From contig WTIY01000285.1 of the NCBI GenBank assembly GCA_011525065.1, positions 1 to 6,480 of the forward strand: DNA of 6,480 nucleotides, given 5' to 3'. This stretch comes from Flavobacteriales bacterium (GTDB lineage: Bacteria > Bacteroidota > Bacteroidia > Flavobacteriales > Flavobacteriaceae). The notes beneath the pieces were generated by a model that searched no databases, was not told where the DNA came from, and saw only the letters and a program-made list of their open reading frames with translations. A program made the translations under genes and the position numbers. Positions 1 to 5,781 of this stretch are shown piece by piece (position 1 is the first letter of the stretch; each line of letters starts with the position of its first letter).

Positions 1-1
1 C

Positions 2-139
2 TACGAGGCTTGGATTCATCACTACGATAAGGGTAATTTATTAATCATCGATGTCGATCAACTCAACTTTGTCGACAATAAGGAAGATCTCGGGGCCGTG
101 ATCAACAAAATAGACGCCGAACTGCACGGGCTCTTCTAA
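2..139 (+). CDS. Deoxynucleoside kinase, C-terminal part (5' end outside window)
   Basis: An open frame runs from the window edge to a TAA at 137-139 and gives 45 residues. They read like the C-terminus of a bacterial deoxyadenosine/deoxyguanosine kinase of the dNK family: a YEAWIHHYDKG helix, a hydrophobic strand LLIIDVDQLNFVDN, then a helix ending in ELHGLF. The strand followed by a short acidic loop matches the region of this P-loop fold in which the kinase reads 'ID.D.LDF'. Family members phosphorylate deoxynucleosides to dNMPs in the cytosol, for nucleotide salvage. The P-loop and substrate-binding residues lie outside the window, so the call rests on the C-terminus alone and substrate specificity cannot be judged. 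The gene converges on hppA and ends 82 bp before a strong hairpin terminator. Confidence 0.75.
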   Translation, partial: YEAWIHHYDKGNLLIIDVDQLNFVDNKEDLGAVINKIDAELHGLF

Positions 140-221
140 TGACTGCAGACATAACCGATCATCACCCATCTCATATTTTTTGAGTTTAAGCCCATGGAGC
201 GATGATCGAATTTTGGGCAAG

Positions 222-258
222 AAAAAAGCCCCGGCGCGAATGCACCGGGGCTTTTTTT
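222..258. terminator. Bidirectional intrinsic terminator
   Basis: A perfect 13-bp stem pairs AAAAAAGCCCCGG (222-234) with CCGGGGCTTTTTT (245-257). Inside it, after a single C-A mismatch, two more pairs close a GAAT loop at 238-241. The stem core is GC-rich and is flanked by an A run on one side and a T run on the other, so it can end transcription in both directions. It sits between the convergent deoxynucleoside kinase gene (+) and hppA (-), 27 bp from the hppA stop codon, and should serve both. Confidence 0.93.
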
Positions 259-284
259 ATTCAATCAAACGGGTATCCCCGTAA

Positions 285-2747
285 TTATTTCTGCTCTACT
301 TCAACCTCGATGGTTTTTTCAAGACCGTTGTTATCCATCTTGATGGCCATGGTCTCAAGCGCTTCAATTTGAGCAATAACCTCTTCCTGGGTTCCAGAGA
401 ACTCTTGAACAGTTTCTTGAACCTCACCATTGACCTCAGTAACGGTAGTGACCGTCGCCTTGGTCGTCTCACCCTCTTGCTCCATAATCACTTTGACTTG
501 CTTCTCTTCACGAACCTCGACCTTACCGAGCTCAGTAACGGTTCCGTCTTCAGAAACAAAAATCATTTCTTGTCCTGATTCAGCAACAGCCTCAGAATGT
601 CCGCCGAGGATGGGAGCGATCACCAAACCAACCAGGCAGGTCAATTTGATCAAAATGTTCATCGATGGACCAGAAGTATCTTTAAATGGATCTCCTACGG
701 TATCTCCAGTAACGGCAGCTTTGTGCGCATCACTTCCTTTATAGGTCATTTCACCATTGATTTCAACACCAGCCTCAAAGGATTTTTTAGCGTTATCCCA
801 GGCCCCTCCAGCGTTGTTTTGGAAAATGGCCCACATGACACCACTAACACAAACACCAGCCATATAGCCTCCTAATGGTTCTGCACCGAAGAATAAACCG
901 ACCAAAACCGGGGTTACGATGGTCAATAATCCGGGCATCAACATTTCTTTAAGTGCTGCTTGGGTTGAAATCTCAACACATTTCCCGTATTCAGGTGTTC
1001 CTGTTCCTTCCATAATTCCTGGAATCTCGCGGAACTGTCGACGCACCTCTTGCACCATTTCCATGGCTGCTTTACCCACTGACTTCATGGCCATAGCTGA
1101 AAATACTACAGGGATCATTCCGCCGACAAATAGTGCGGCTAGAACATCTGCTTTAAAGATGTTGATGCCATCGATTCCGGTAAAAGTTACATAAGCGGCA
1201 AATAGCGCCAATGCGGTTAAGGCAGCCGATGCAATGGCAAATCCTTTACCCACCGCAGCAGTTGTATTCCCTACTGAGTCAAGGATGTCGGTACGCTCAC
1301 GTACATGATCCTCCAATTCACTCATCTCAGCAACACCACCCGCATTGTCAGCGATTGGACCAAAAGCGTCAATGGCCAACTGCATGGCTGTGGTTGCCAT
1401 CATGGCTGAAGCAGCAAGGGCCACGCCATAAAAACCAGCCAACTCATAAGAACCATAAATGGCCGCAGCAAACAAAAGTACACTCCAAAAAGTGGACTTC
1501 ATTCCTACCGCCAAACCAGCGATGATGTTTGTGGCGGCTCCAGTTGATGAATTTTGAACGATGTCTAAAACAGGCTTTTTACCCAAACTGGTAAAGTAGG
1601 CCGTTACATATGAAATCAACGCCCCAACGGCTAGACCAATACAGGCCGCATAAAATACGTTTTGCGAGGACACTTCTTGATAACCTTCCCCGAAGAACTT
1701 CATGCTCATGGTCTCAGGCAACATCCAATCAATTAAGAAGTAACTGGCGATCAACGTCAACACGATGGCTGCCCAGTTTCCGGTATCCAACGCCTTTTGA
1801 ACTTGTGGTTCTTTAGCGGTGTTGTCCTTGATGCTCACCAAAAAGGTTCCGATAATCGAGGCCAAGACGCCAACACCAGCGATTACAAGGGGTAACAAAA
1901 TCGGTCCCATGCCTGAGAAGGCTTCTGTGGTTTCTCCATTTGCGGCCATATCACGGATGATGTAATTCCCCAAAACCATAGAGGCCAATACCGTCGCAAC
2001 ATATGAACCGAACAGGTCAGCACCCATACCGGCTACGTCGCCAACATTATCCCCTACATTATCCGCAATTGTTGCCGGGTTACGTGGATCATCTTCTGGG
2101 ATTCCTGCCTCTACTTTACCGACTAAGTCAGCACCGACGTCTGCTGCCTTGGTGTAAATACCTCCCCCAACGCGAGCAAACAAAGCAATACTTTCTGCGC
2201 CCAAGGAGAAGCCAGCAAGAGCTTCAAGAACAATGGTCATTTCAGTGTAGAAATCTCCGCCTTCGGTAAGAAATTGACCGAGGAAAAACATAAAGAATAA
2301 GCTCAATCCAAGGACGGCCAAACCAGCCACACCTAGGCCCATTACCGTACCACCACCAAAAGAAACTTTAAGGGCTTGAGGTAAACTTGTTTTTGCGGCT
2401 TCTGCAGTGCGCGCATTGGCTTCGGTGGCCACGCGCATTCCAATATTACCCGCTAGGGCTGAGAAAATCGCTCCAAATATAAAGGCCGGTACAATCATCC
2501 AACTGGTGGTCGCGACCATAGTAGAAATCAAATACAATAGAGCGGCAGCAATGACGGCAAAGATGACCAACAAACGGTACTCCGCATTAAGGAAGGCTAG
2601 GGCCCCCTCTTTGATGCTCTTGGAGATGCCTTGCATACGCTCATTACCAGCGGCTTGCTTTTTGACCCAGTTCATTTTGACCAACATGAACAACAGTCCT
2701 AATACAGACAGTGCCACAGGGACGTAAATAATGTTTTGTTCTAGCAT
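285..2747 (-). CDS. hppA: K+-dependent membrane-bound pyrophosphatase, likely H+-pumping (Flavobacterium-type)
   Basis: Integral membrane pyrophosphatase of 820 residues. It hydrolyses cytosolic PPi and pumps cations out across the inner membrane. About 16 hydrophobic segments can be traced, from about residue 7 to about 714. The family motifs are intact: GGGIYTKAADVGADLVGKVE (194-213) with D203, D207 and K211; the DDPRNP...ADNVGDNVGD stretch (219-237) with D229, D233 and D237; GPIADNAGG (463-471); GGAWDNAKK (647-655); and GDTVGDPFKDTSGPS (681-695). GNTTAAVGKG (493-502) has A497 and G500 where K+-independent enzymes have Lys and Thr, so K+ dependence is predicted. The pump-specificity glutamate is missing from helix 6 (G247 and A251 occupy the Na+-type and plant-type positions), but E185 lies in helix 5, seven residues before R192. 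This is the arrangement I recall for Flavobacterium-type H+-PPases. Residues from about 716 form an acidic tail of about 105 residues, which makes the protein longer than the usual 670-770. The start lies just before the first membrane helix and no Shine-Dalgarno sequence is seen. It is downstream of pdhB on the same strand, with its own likely promoter. Confidence 0.96.
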   Translation of the reverse strand: MLEQNIIYVPVALSVLGLLFMLVKMNWVKKQAAGNERMQGISKSIKEGALAFLNAEYRLLVIFAVIAAALLYLISTMVATTSWMIVPAFIFGAIFSALAGNIGMRVATEANARTAEAAKTSLPQALKVSFGGGTVMGLGVAGLAVLGLSLFFMFFLGQFLTEGGDFYTEMTIVLEALAGFSLGAESIALFARVGGGIYTKAADVGADLVGKVEAGIPEDDPRNPATIADNVGDNVGDVAGMGADLFGSYVATVLASMVLGNYIIRDMAANGETTEAFSGMGPILLPLVIAGVGVLASIIGTFLVSIKDNTAKEPQVQKALDTGNWAAIVLTLIASYFLIDWMLPETMSMKFFGEGYQEVSSQNVFYAACIGLAVGALISYVTAYFTSLGKKPVLDIVQNSSTGAATNIIAGLAVGMKSTFWSVLLFAAAIYGSYELAGFYGVALAASAMMATTAMQLAIDAFGPIADNAGGVAEMSELEDHVRERTDILDSVGNTTAAVGKGFAIASAALTALALFAAYVTFTGIDGINIFKADVLAALFVGGMIPVVFSAMAMKSVGKAAMEMVQEVRRQFREIPGIMEGTGTPEYGKCVEISTQAALKEMLMPGLLTIVTPVLVGLFFGAEPLGGYMAGVCVSGVMWAIFQNNAGGAWDNAKKSFEAGVEINGEMTYKGSDAHKAAVTGDTVGDPFKDTSGPSMNILIKLTCLVGLVIAPILGGHSEAVAESGQEMIFVSEDGTVTELGKVEVREEKQVKVIMEQEGETTKATVTTVTEVNGEVQETVQEFSGTQEEVIAQIEALETMAIKMDNNGLEKTIEVEVEQK

Positions 2748-2777
2748 AATTTATTCTTTAGTAGGTTTTTATTGCAA

Positions 2778-2797
2778 ATTTTTGCGGTTGCAAAAGT
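2778..2797. repeat. Short inverted repeat overlapping the hppA promoter
   Basis: TTTTGC (2780-2785) and GCAAAA (2790-2795) are perfect inverted copies around a GGTT loop. One T-G wobble and one A-T pair extend the stem to 8 bp. The right arm overlaps the candidate -7 element at 2791-2798. As RNA read from pdhB it would form a small hairpin followed by only a short U stretch, so it would be a weak terminator at best. It could instead be a protein-binding site or chance in AT-rich DNA. Confidence 0.35.
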
Positions 2798-2816
2798 AGT
2801 AAAATAGATCGGTCAA
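2791..2816 (-). promoter_or_regulatory. Candidate Bacteroidota-type promoter for hppA
   Basis: On the - strand, TACTTTTG (2798-2791) matches the Bacteroidota -7 consensus TAnnTTTG exactly. A TTG lies upstream at 2816-2814. The 15-bp gap between them is shorter than the usual 17-23, so the -33 match is uncertain. Transcription would start near 2784, giving a leader of roughly 37 nt. The site lies entirely in the 71-bp gap after the pdhB stop, which suggests hppA can be expressed independently of pdhB, though read-through is also possible. Confidence 0.5.
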
Positions 2817-2818
2817 TC

Positions 2819-3802
2819 CTAAGCCGTACGATACATGACTTTTTTGACCGCAGCCATGACGTCCTCCTTGTTCGGGAGCCACTCAGCAAGAAGCGCCGGT
2901 GAATAAGGGGCTGGCGTATCCGCCGTATTAATTTTAACAATGGGAGCGTCTAAATAATCGAAGGCCTGAGACTGCACTTGATACGTGATTTCTGTGGCTA
3001 CATTACCAAATGGCCAAGCCTCTTCCAAGATGACCAATCGATTGGTTTTTTTGACACTATCCAAAATGGTTTTGTGATCCATCGGGCGAACGGTACGCAA
3101 GTCGATGATCTCACATTCAATACCTTCTTTAGCCAATTGCTCAGCAGCAGCATAGGCCTCTTTGATGATTTTTCCAAATGACACAATAGTGACGTCTGTA
3201 CCCTTGCGCTTGATGTCGGCTACCCCAAGTGGAATCAGGTACTCGCCCTCAGGCACCTCACCTTTGTCTCCATACATTTGCTCACTCTCCATGAAAATGA
3301 CTGGATCGTCATCGCGAATGGCACTTTTAAGCAAGCCTTTAGCGTCTGCCGGGTTACTGGGTACCACAACTTTTAGGCCTGGCGTATTGGCAAACCAGCT
3401 TTCAAAAGCTTGAGAATGCGTCGCCGCCAATTGACCTGCAGAAGCGGTAGGTCCTCTAAAAACAATAGGACAATTGAATTGACCACCACTCATTTGGCGA
3501 ATCTTTGCGGCATTATTGATGATTTGATCGATGCCAACCAAAGAAAAATTGAAGGTCATGAACTCCACGATGGGGCGATTGCCGTTCATGGCAGAACCCG
3601 TAGCGATTCCCGCAAAACCCAATTCAGAAATTGGGGTGTCAATCACGCGTTTGGCACCAAACTCATCTAACATGCCTTTACTGGCTTTGTAAGCACCGTT
3701 GTATTCGGCGACTTCCTCCCCCATTAAATAAATGCTTTCATCCCGGCGCATTTCTTCACTCATGGCCTCACATATTGCTTCTCTGAATTGTATCGTTTTC
3801 AT
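2819..3802 (-). CDS. pdhB: Pyruvate dehydrogenase complex E1 component, beta subunit
   Basis: The 327-residue protein MKTIQFREAI...VMYRTA matches the E1 beta subunit of alpha2beta2-type 2-oxo acid dehydrogenases in both length and content. With E1 alpha it performs the thiamine diphosphate-dependent decarboxylation of pyruvate and acetylates the lipoyl group of E2. The N-terminal transketolase-like pyrimidine-binding domain covers about residues 4-178. It carries DTPISELGFAGIATG (55-69), in which E60 should contact the aminopyrimidine of ThDP, and the ATHSQ segment with H129. The C-terminal transketolase domain covers about 195-315, with IIDLRTVRPMD (232-242) and EEAWPFGNV (260-268). An upstream in-frame ATG at 3847 would add 15 basic residues, but that ATG lies before the predicted transcription start and the family begins at MKTIQFREAI, so 3802 was chosen. 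There is no E1 alpha or E2 gene in the window; the neighbours are hppA downstream and divergent etfB. Branched-chain 2-oxo acid or acetoin E1 beta are less likely alternatives. Confidence 0.93.
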   Translation of the reverse strand: MKTIQFREAICEAMSEEMRRDESIYLMGEEVAEYNGAYKASKGMLDEFGAKRVIDTPISELGFAGIATGSAMNGNRPIVEFMTFNFSLVGIDQIINNAAKIRQMSGGQFNCPIVFRGPTASAGQLAATHSQAFESWFANTPGLKVVVPSNPADAKGLLKSAIRDDDPVIFMESEQMYGDKGEVPEGEYLIPLGVADIKRKGTDVTIVSFGKIIKEAYAAAEQLAKEGIECEIIDLRTVRPMDHKTILDSVKKTNRLVILEEAWPFGNVATEITYQVQSQAFDYLDAPIVKINTADTPAPYSPALLAEWLPNKEDVMAAVKKVMYRTA

Positions 3803-3844
3803 GATTTTTATGACTCTTAAGGACCTATTTTTCTTTAAGCGGAA

Positions 3845-3852
3845 CAAAAATA
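3845..3852 (-). promoter_or_regulatory. Candidate -7 promoter element for pdhB
   Basis: TATTTTTG on the - strand matches TAnnTTTG. It would place the transcription start near 3838, about 36 nt before the chosen ATG at 3802 and downstream of the alternative ATG at 3847. No TTG -33 element is found at the usual 17-23 bp distance, so support is moderate. Confidence 0.42.
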
Positions 3853-3884
3853 ATACTATTTGAAAAGTTCTCTTATTTTTTTGA

Positions 3885-3894
3885 GATAATTATC
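3885..3894. repeat. 10-bp palindrome in the pdhB/etfB divergent region
   Basis: GATAATTATC is its own reverse complement. Its centre is 20 bp from that of the palindrome at 3904-3915, close to two helical turns. It could be a regulator half of a paired site, but AT-rich palindromes of this size arise by chance fairly often. Confidence 0.3.
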
Positions 3895-3903
3895 AATTTT
3901 TAT

Positions 3904-3915
3904 TATGCATGCATA
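3904..3915. repeat. 12-bp perfect palindrome upstream of the etfB promoter
   Basis: TATGCATGCATA is perfectly self-complementary. It occupies the place where a -33 element for etfB would be expected, with its centre roughly 40 bp before the estimated start point. That is the classic spacing for an activator that contacts RNA polymerase directly. Binding is not shown, and the function is inferred from position and symmetry only. Confidence 0.4.
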
Positions 3916-3936
3916 GCAAAATTAGTCGGATTGTCG

Positions 3937-3944
3937 TATCTTTG
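3937..3944 (+). promoter_or_regulatory. Candidate -7 promoter element for etfB-etfA
   Basis: TATCTTTG matches TAnnTTTG exactly and lies 38 bp before the etfB ATG, giving a leader of roughly 30 nt. No clear TTG lies 17-23 bp upstream; the palindrome at 3904-3915 occupies that place, which would fit an activator-dependent promoter. Confidence 0.5.
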
Positions 3945-3982
3945 TTTCCACAATTTAACGATACAAAAACCGCCCTTAAACG

Positions 3983-4723
3983 ATGAAAATACTTGTGTGT
4001 ATCAGTCACGTTCCAGACACTACTTCTAAAATAAACTTTAACGCCGACAATACCCAATTTGACACCAATGGTGTGCAATTTGTCATTAACCCAAATGACG
4101 AATTTGGTTTAACCCGTGCGTTGTGGTTAAAAGAAAAACAAGGCGCTGCGGTCCACGTGGTCAGCGTAGGCGGGCCAGAGACTGAACCGACCTTACGTAA
4201 AGCGTTGGCTATAGGCGCCGATGAGGCCATTCGAGTAGACCAGCCCGCTACCGATGGATACAGCGTGGCTCAAGCCCTAGCCCCAGTGGTTAACGAAGGT
4301 CAATACGACTTGGTCATCGCCGGTCGTGAATCCATCGATTACAATGGCGGTATGGTTCCAGGAATGTTGGCCAAACTTTGTGGTTATGCTTTTGTCAATA
4401 CCTGTATCGGGCTCGAAATAGAGGGACAATCTGCCACTGCAGTGCGTGAAATCGACGGTGGAAAACAAACCCTTAAAATGTCGCTACCCCTTGTAATCGG
4501 AGGTCAAAAAGGCCTGGTTGAAGAAAGTGATTTACGCATCCCGAACATGCGTGGCATCATGCAAGCCAGAACCAAACCATTGAACGTTAAACCGGGTGCC
4601 GGAGCGGGCCCAAAATCTGAGGTCCAAAGTTTTCAAAAACCAGCCCCTAAGGAAGCCGTTACACTGGCAGAAAATGCAGAACAACTCATCAGTTTGCTGC
4701 ACAACGAAGCCAAAGTCATTTAA
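3983..4723 (+). CDS. etfB: Electron transfer flavoprotein, beta subunit
   Basis: The 246-residue cytosolic protein has the usual ETF beta length and fold signature. Together with EtfA it accepts electrons from acyl-CoA and related dehydrogenases and passes them on, normally to ETF:quinone oxidoreductase. It starts MKILVCISHVPDT, the typical first strand of this adenine-nucleotide-binding alpha-hydrolase-like fold. Recognisable segments are NPNDEFGLTRAL (36-47), LRKALAIGADEAIRV (71-85), AGRESIDYNGGMVPGMLA (113-130), and LRIPNMRGIMQARTKPL (184-200), which corresponds to the recognition loop that docks partner dehydrogenases. By my alignment the human anchor Leu195 corresponds to Met189 here. 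The ATG at 3983 is the only sensible start and has no Shine-Dalgarno sequence. etfA follows after 21 bp, so the two are surely co-transcribed. No fixC or fixX is nearby, and whether the pair could take part in electron bifurcation cannot be decided from this sequence. Confidence 0.95.
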   Translation: MKILVCISHVPDTTSKINFNADNTQFDTNGVQFVINPNDEFGLTRALWLKEKQGAAVHVVSVGGPETEPTLRKALAIGADEAIRVDQPATDGYSVAQALAPVVNEGQYDLVIAGRESIDYNGGMVPGMLAKLCGYAFVNTCIGLEIEGQSATAVREIDGGKQTLKMSLPLVIGGQKGLVEESDLRIPNMRGIMQARTKPLNVKPGAGAGPKSEVQSFQKPAPKEAVTLAENAEQLISLLHNEAKVI

Positions 4724-4744
4724 CTTAAAAACACACCAAGCGCT

Positions 4745-5707
4745 ATGCCGATATTAGTCTACGCAGAATCCGATCAAGGAGCTTTTAAAAAAGGAGCACA
4801 AGAACTCATTTCTTTTGCCCGTGGGATTGCCGAAAAGATGAATACCGAGGTAATTGCGGCCGTAACGGAAGACCCCGCCCAAGCCAATCTCGGTCAATAT
4901 GGCGCACATCGCGTACTTTATTGTAACCATCCAGCTCTGAAAGAATTTAACGCTGAGCTTACAGCAAATGCTTTGGCCCAAGCGGCCAGGGAAACAGTAG
5001 CTACCTTAGTTTTGGTTTCATCCAGCGCGGACAGCCGATACCTCGCTCCGCTTTTGGCCATTGAATTAGACGCCCCTTATTTACCGAACATTACTGGTCT
5101 TCCCACCAGTACTGAGCCCCTTACTTTTCCACACAATGTGTTCACCAACAAGGCCACAGCCTTTACTGCCCTTCATGGATCGATCGGTGTGTTGGGCTTG
5201 TCCAAAAACGCCTTTGGTGTGCAGCATCATCCGGACGATGCCAGCGTTTCAAACATGGATTTAGATTTACCAGGTTCTTCATGGGAAATCACGAGTACTG
5301 AAAAGGCCAACAATAAGGTCATGATCGCTGATGCCGAAGTCGTTGTTTCCGCTGGCCGAGGACTTAAAGGGCCCGAAAATTGGGGTATGATTGAGGAGCT
5401 CGCCGAGCTTATGGGTGCGGCCACAGCCTGTTCCAAGCCTGTCAGTGATTTAGGTTGGCGACCGCATAGCGAACACGTTGGGCAAACTGGAAAACCAGTG
5501 GCCGCTAATCTTTATATCGCTGTGGGAATCAGTGGTGCAATACAACACTTGGCTGGGATAAACTCATCTAAAGTCAAAGTTGTCATCAATACCGACCCCG
5601 AGGCACCGTTTTTCAAAGCCGCTGATTATGGCATTGTAGGGGATGCATTTGAGGTAGTTCCTGACTTGATTCAAAAATTAAAAGACTTTAAGGCCCAGAA
5701 CGCATAA
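4745..5707 (+). CDS. etfA: Electron transfer flavoprotein, alpha subunit
   Basis: The 320-residue partner of EtfB carries the redox-active FAD. The N-terminal domain (about 1-190, starting MPILVYAESDQG) resembles the beta-subunit fold. The C-terminal FAD domain is clear: VSAGRGLKGPENW (201-213) with R205; VGQTGK (245-250) with T248; LYIAVGISGAIQHLAG (256-271) with H268, equivalent to the human histidine next to the flavin; and INTDPEAPFFKAADYGIVGD (281-300). The ETF alpha signature is met except that Val replaces the usual Ala just before the IN of INTD. In the SRxxxD-like stretch, K231 stands where Arg is common (SKPVSD, 230-235). Both look like conservative changes. It lies 21 bp after etfB, ends in TAA at 5705-5707, and is followed after 74 bp by the BFN-UVR gene with no convincing terminator between them. 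Confidence 0.96.
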   Translation: MPILVYAESDQGAFKKGAQELISFARGIAEKMNTEVIAAVTEDPAQANLGQYGAHRVLYCNHPALKEFNAELTANALAQAARETVATLVLVSSSADSRYLAPLLAIELDAPYLPNITGLPTSTEPLTFPHNVFTNKATAFTALHGSIGVLGLSKNAFGVQHHPDDASVSNMDLDLPGSSWEITSTEKANNKVMIADAEVVVSAGRGLKGPENWGMIEELAELMGAATACSKPVSDLGWRPHSEHVGQTGKPVAANLYIAVGISGAIQHLAGINSSKVKVVINTDPEAPFFKAADYGIVGDAFEVVPDLIQKLKDFKAQNA

Positions 5708-5720
5708 ATTTCTTAATTTG

Positions 5721-5734
5721 GTGCTAACAAGCAC
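5721..5734 (+). other. Small hairpin between etfA and the BFN-UVR gene
   Basis: GTGCT (5721-5725) pairs with AGCAC (5730-5734) around an AACA loop, with one more G-T wobble outside. No U run follows, so it is unlikely to terminate transcription. It might protect the 3' end of the etf message, but it could be chance. Confidence 0.2.
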
Positions 5735-5781
5735 TTGCGGTGTTTGTGTATTGGTTTTTGCCAAGGATAATGCCAACCACC

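Larger units (their letters stand above)
3803..3982. promoter_or_regulatory. Divergent intergenic region between pdhB and etfB
   Basis: This 180-bp AT-rich stretch is non-coding. It holds a candidate -7 element for each direction, at 3845-3852 for pdhB and 3937-3944 for etfB. Between them are two short palindromes whose centres are 20 bp apart. No RNA gene or riboswitch was recognised. The arrangement allows coordinated control of pyruvate dehydrogenase E1 beta and the ETF genes, but that is inference. Confidence 0.6.

Noticed and set aside
156..208. 8-bp inverted repeat CGATCATC / GATGATCG after the deoxynucleoside kinase gene
   Set aside because: The arms are 37 bases apart with only a weak 4-bp inner stem and no U run. 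The strong terminator at 222-258 already explains transcript ends here.
369..2727. Many open frames of 68-106 codons on the + strand opposite hppA
   Set aside because: They lie antisense to an intact, strongly conserved membrane protein gene, have odd compositions, lack recognisable domains and have no promoter signals of their own.
3881..3896. TTGA and TCAA arms resembling an FNR/CRP-family box
   Set aside because: The arms are separated by 8 bases rather than the 6 of a standard box, so the symmetric GATAATTATC core explains the sequence better.
3893..4078. A 61-codon - strand frame across the etfB start and promoter region
   Set aside because: It is antisense to etfB and spans the promoter elements, with no supporting composition or domain.
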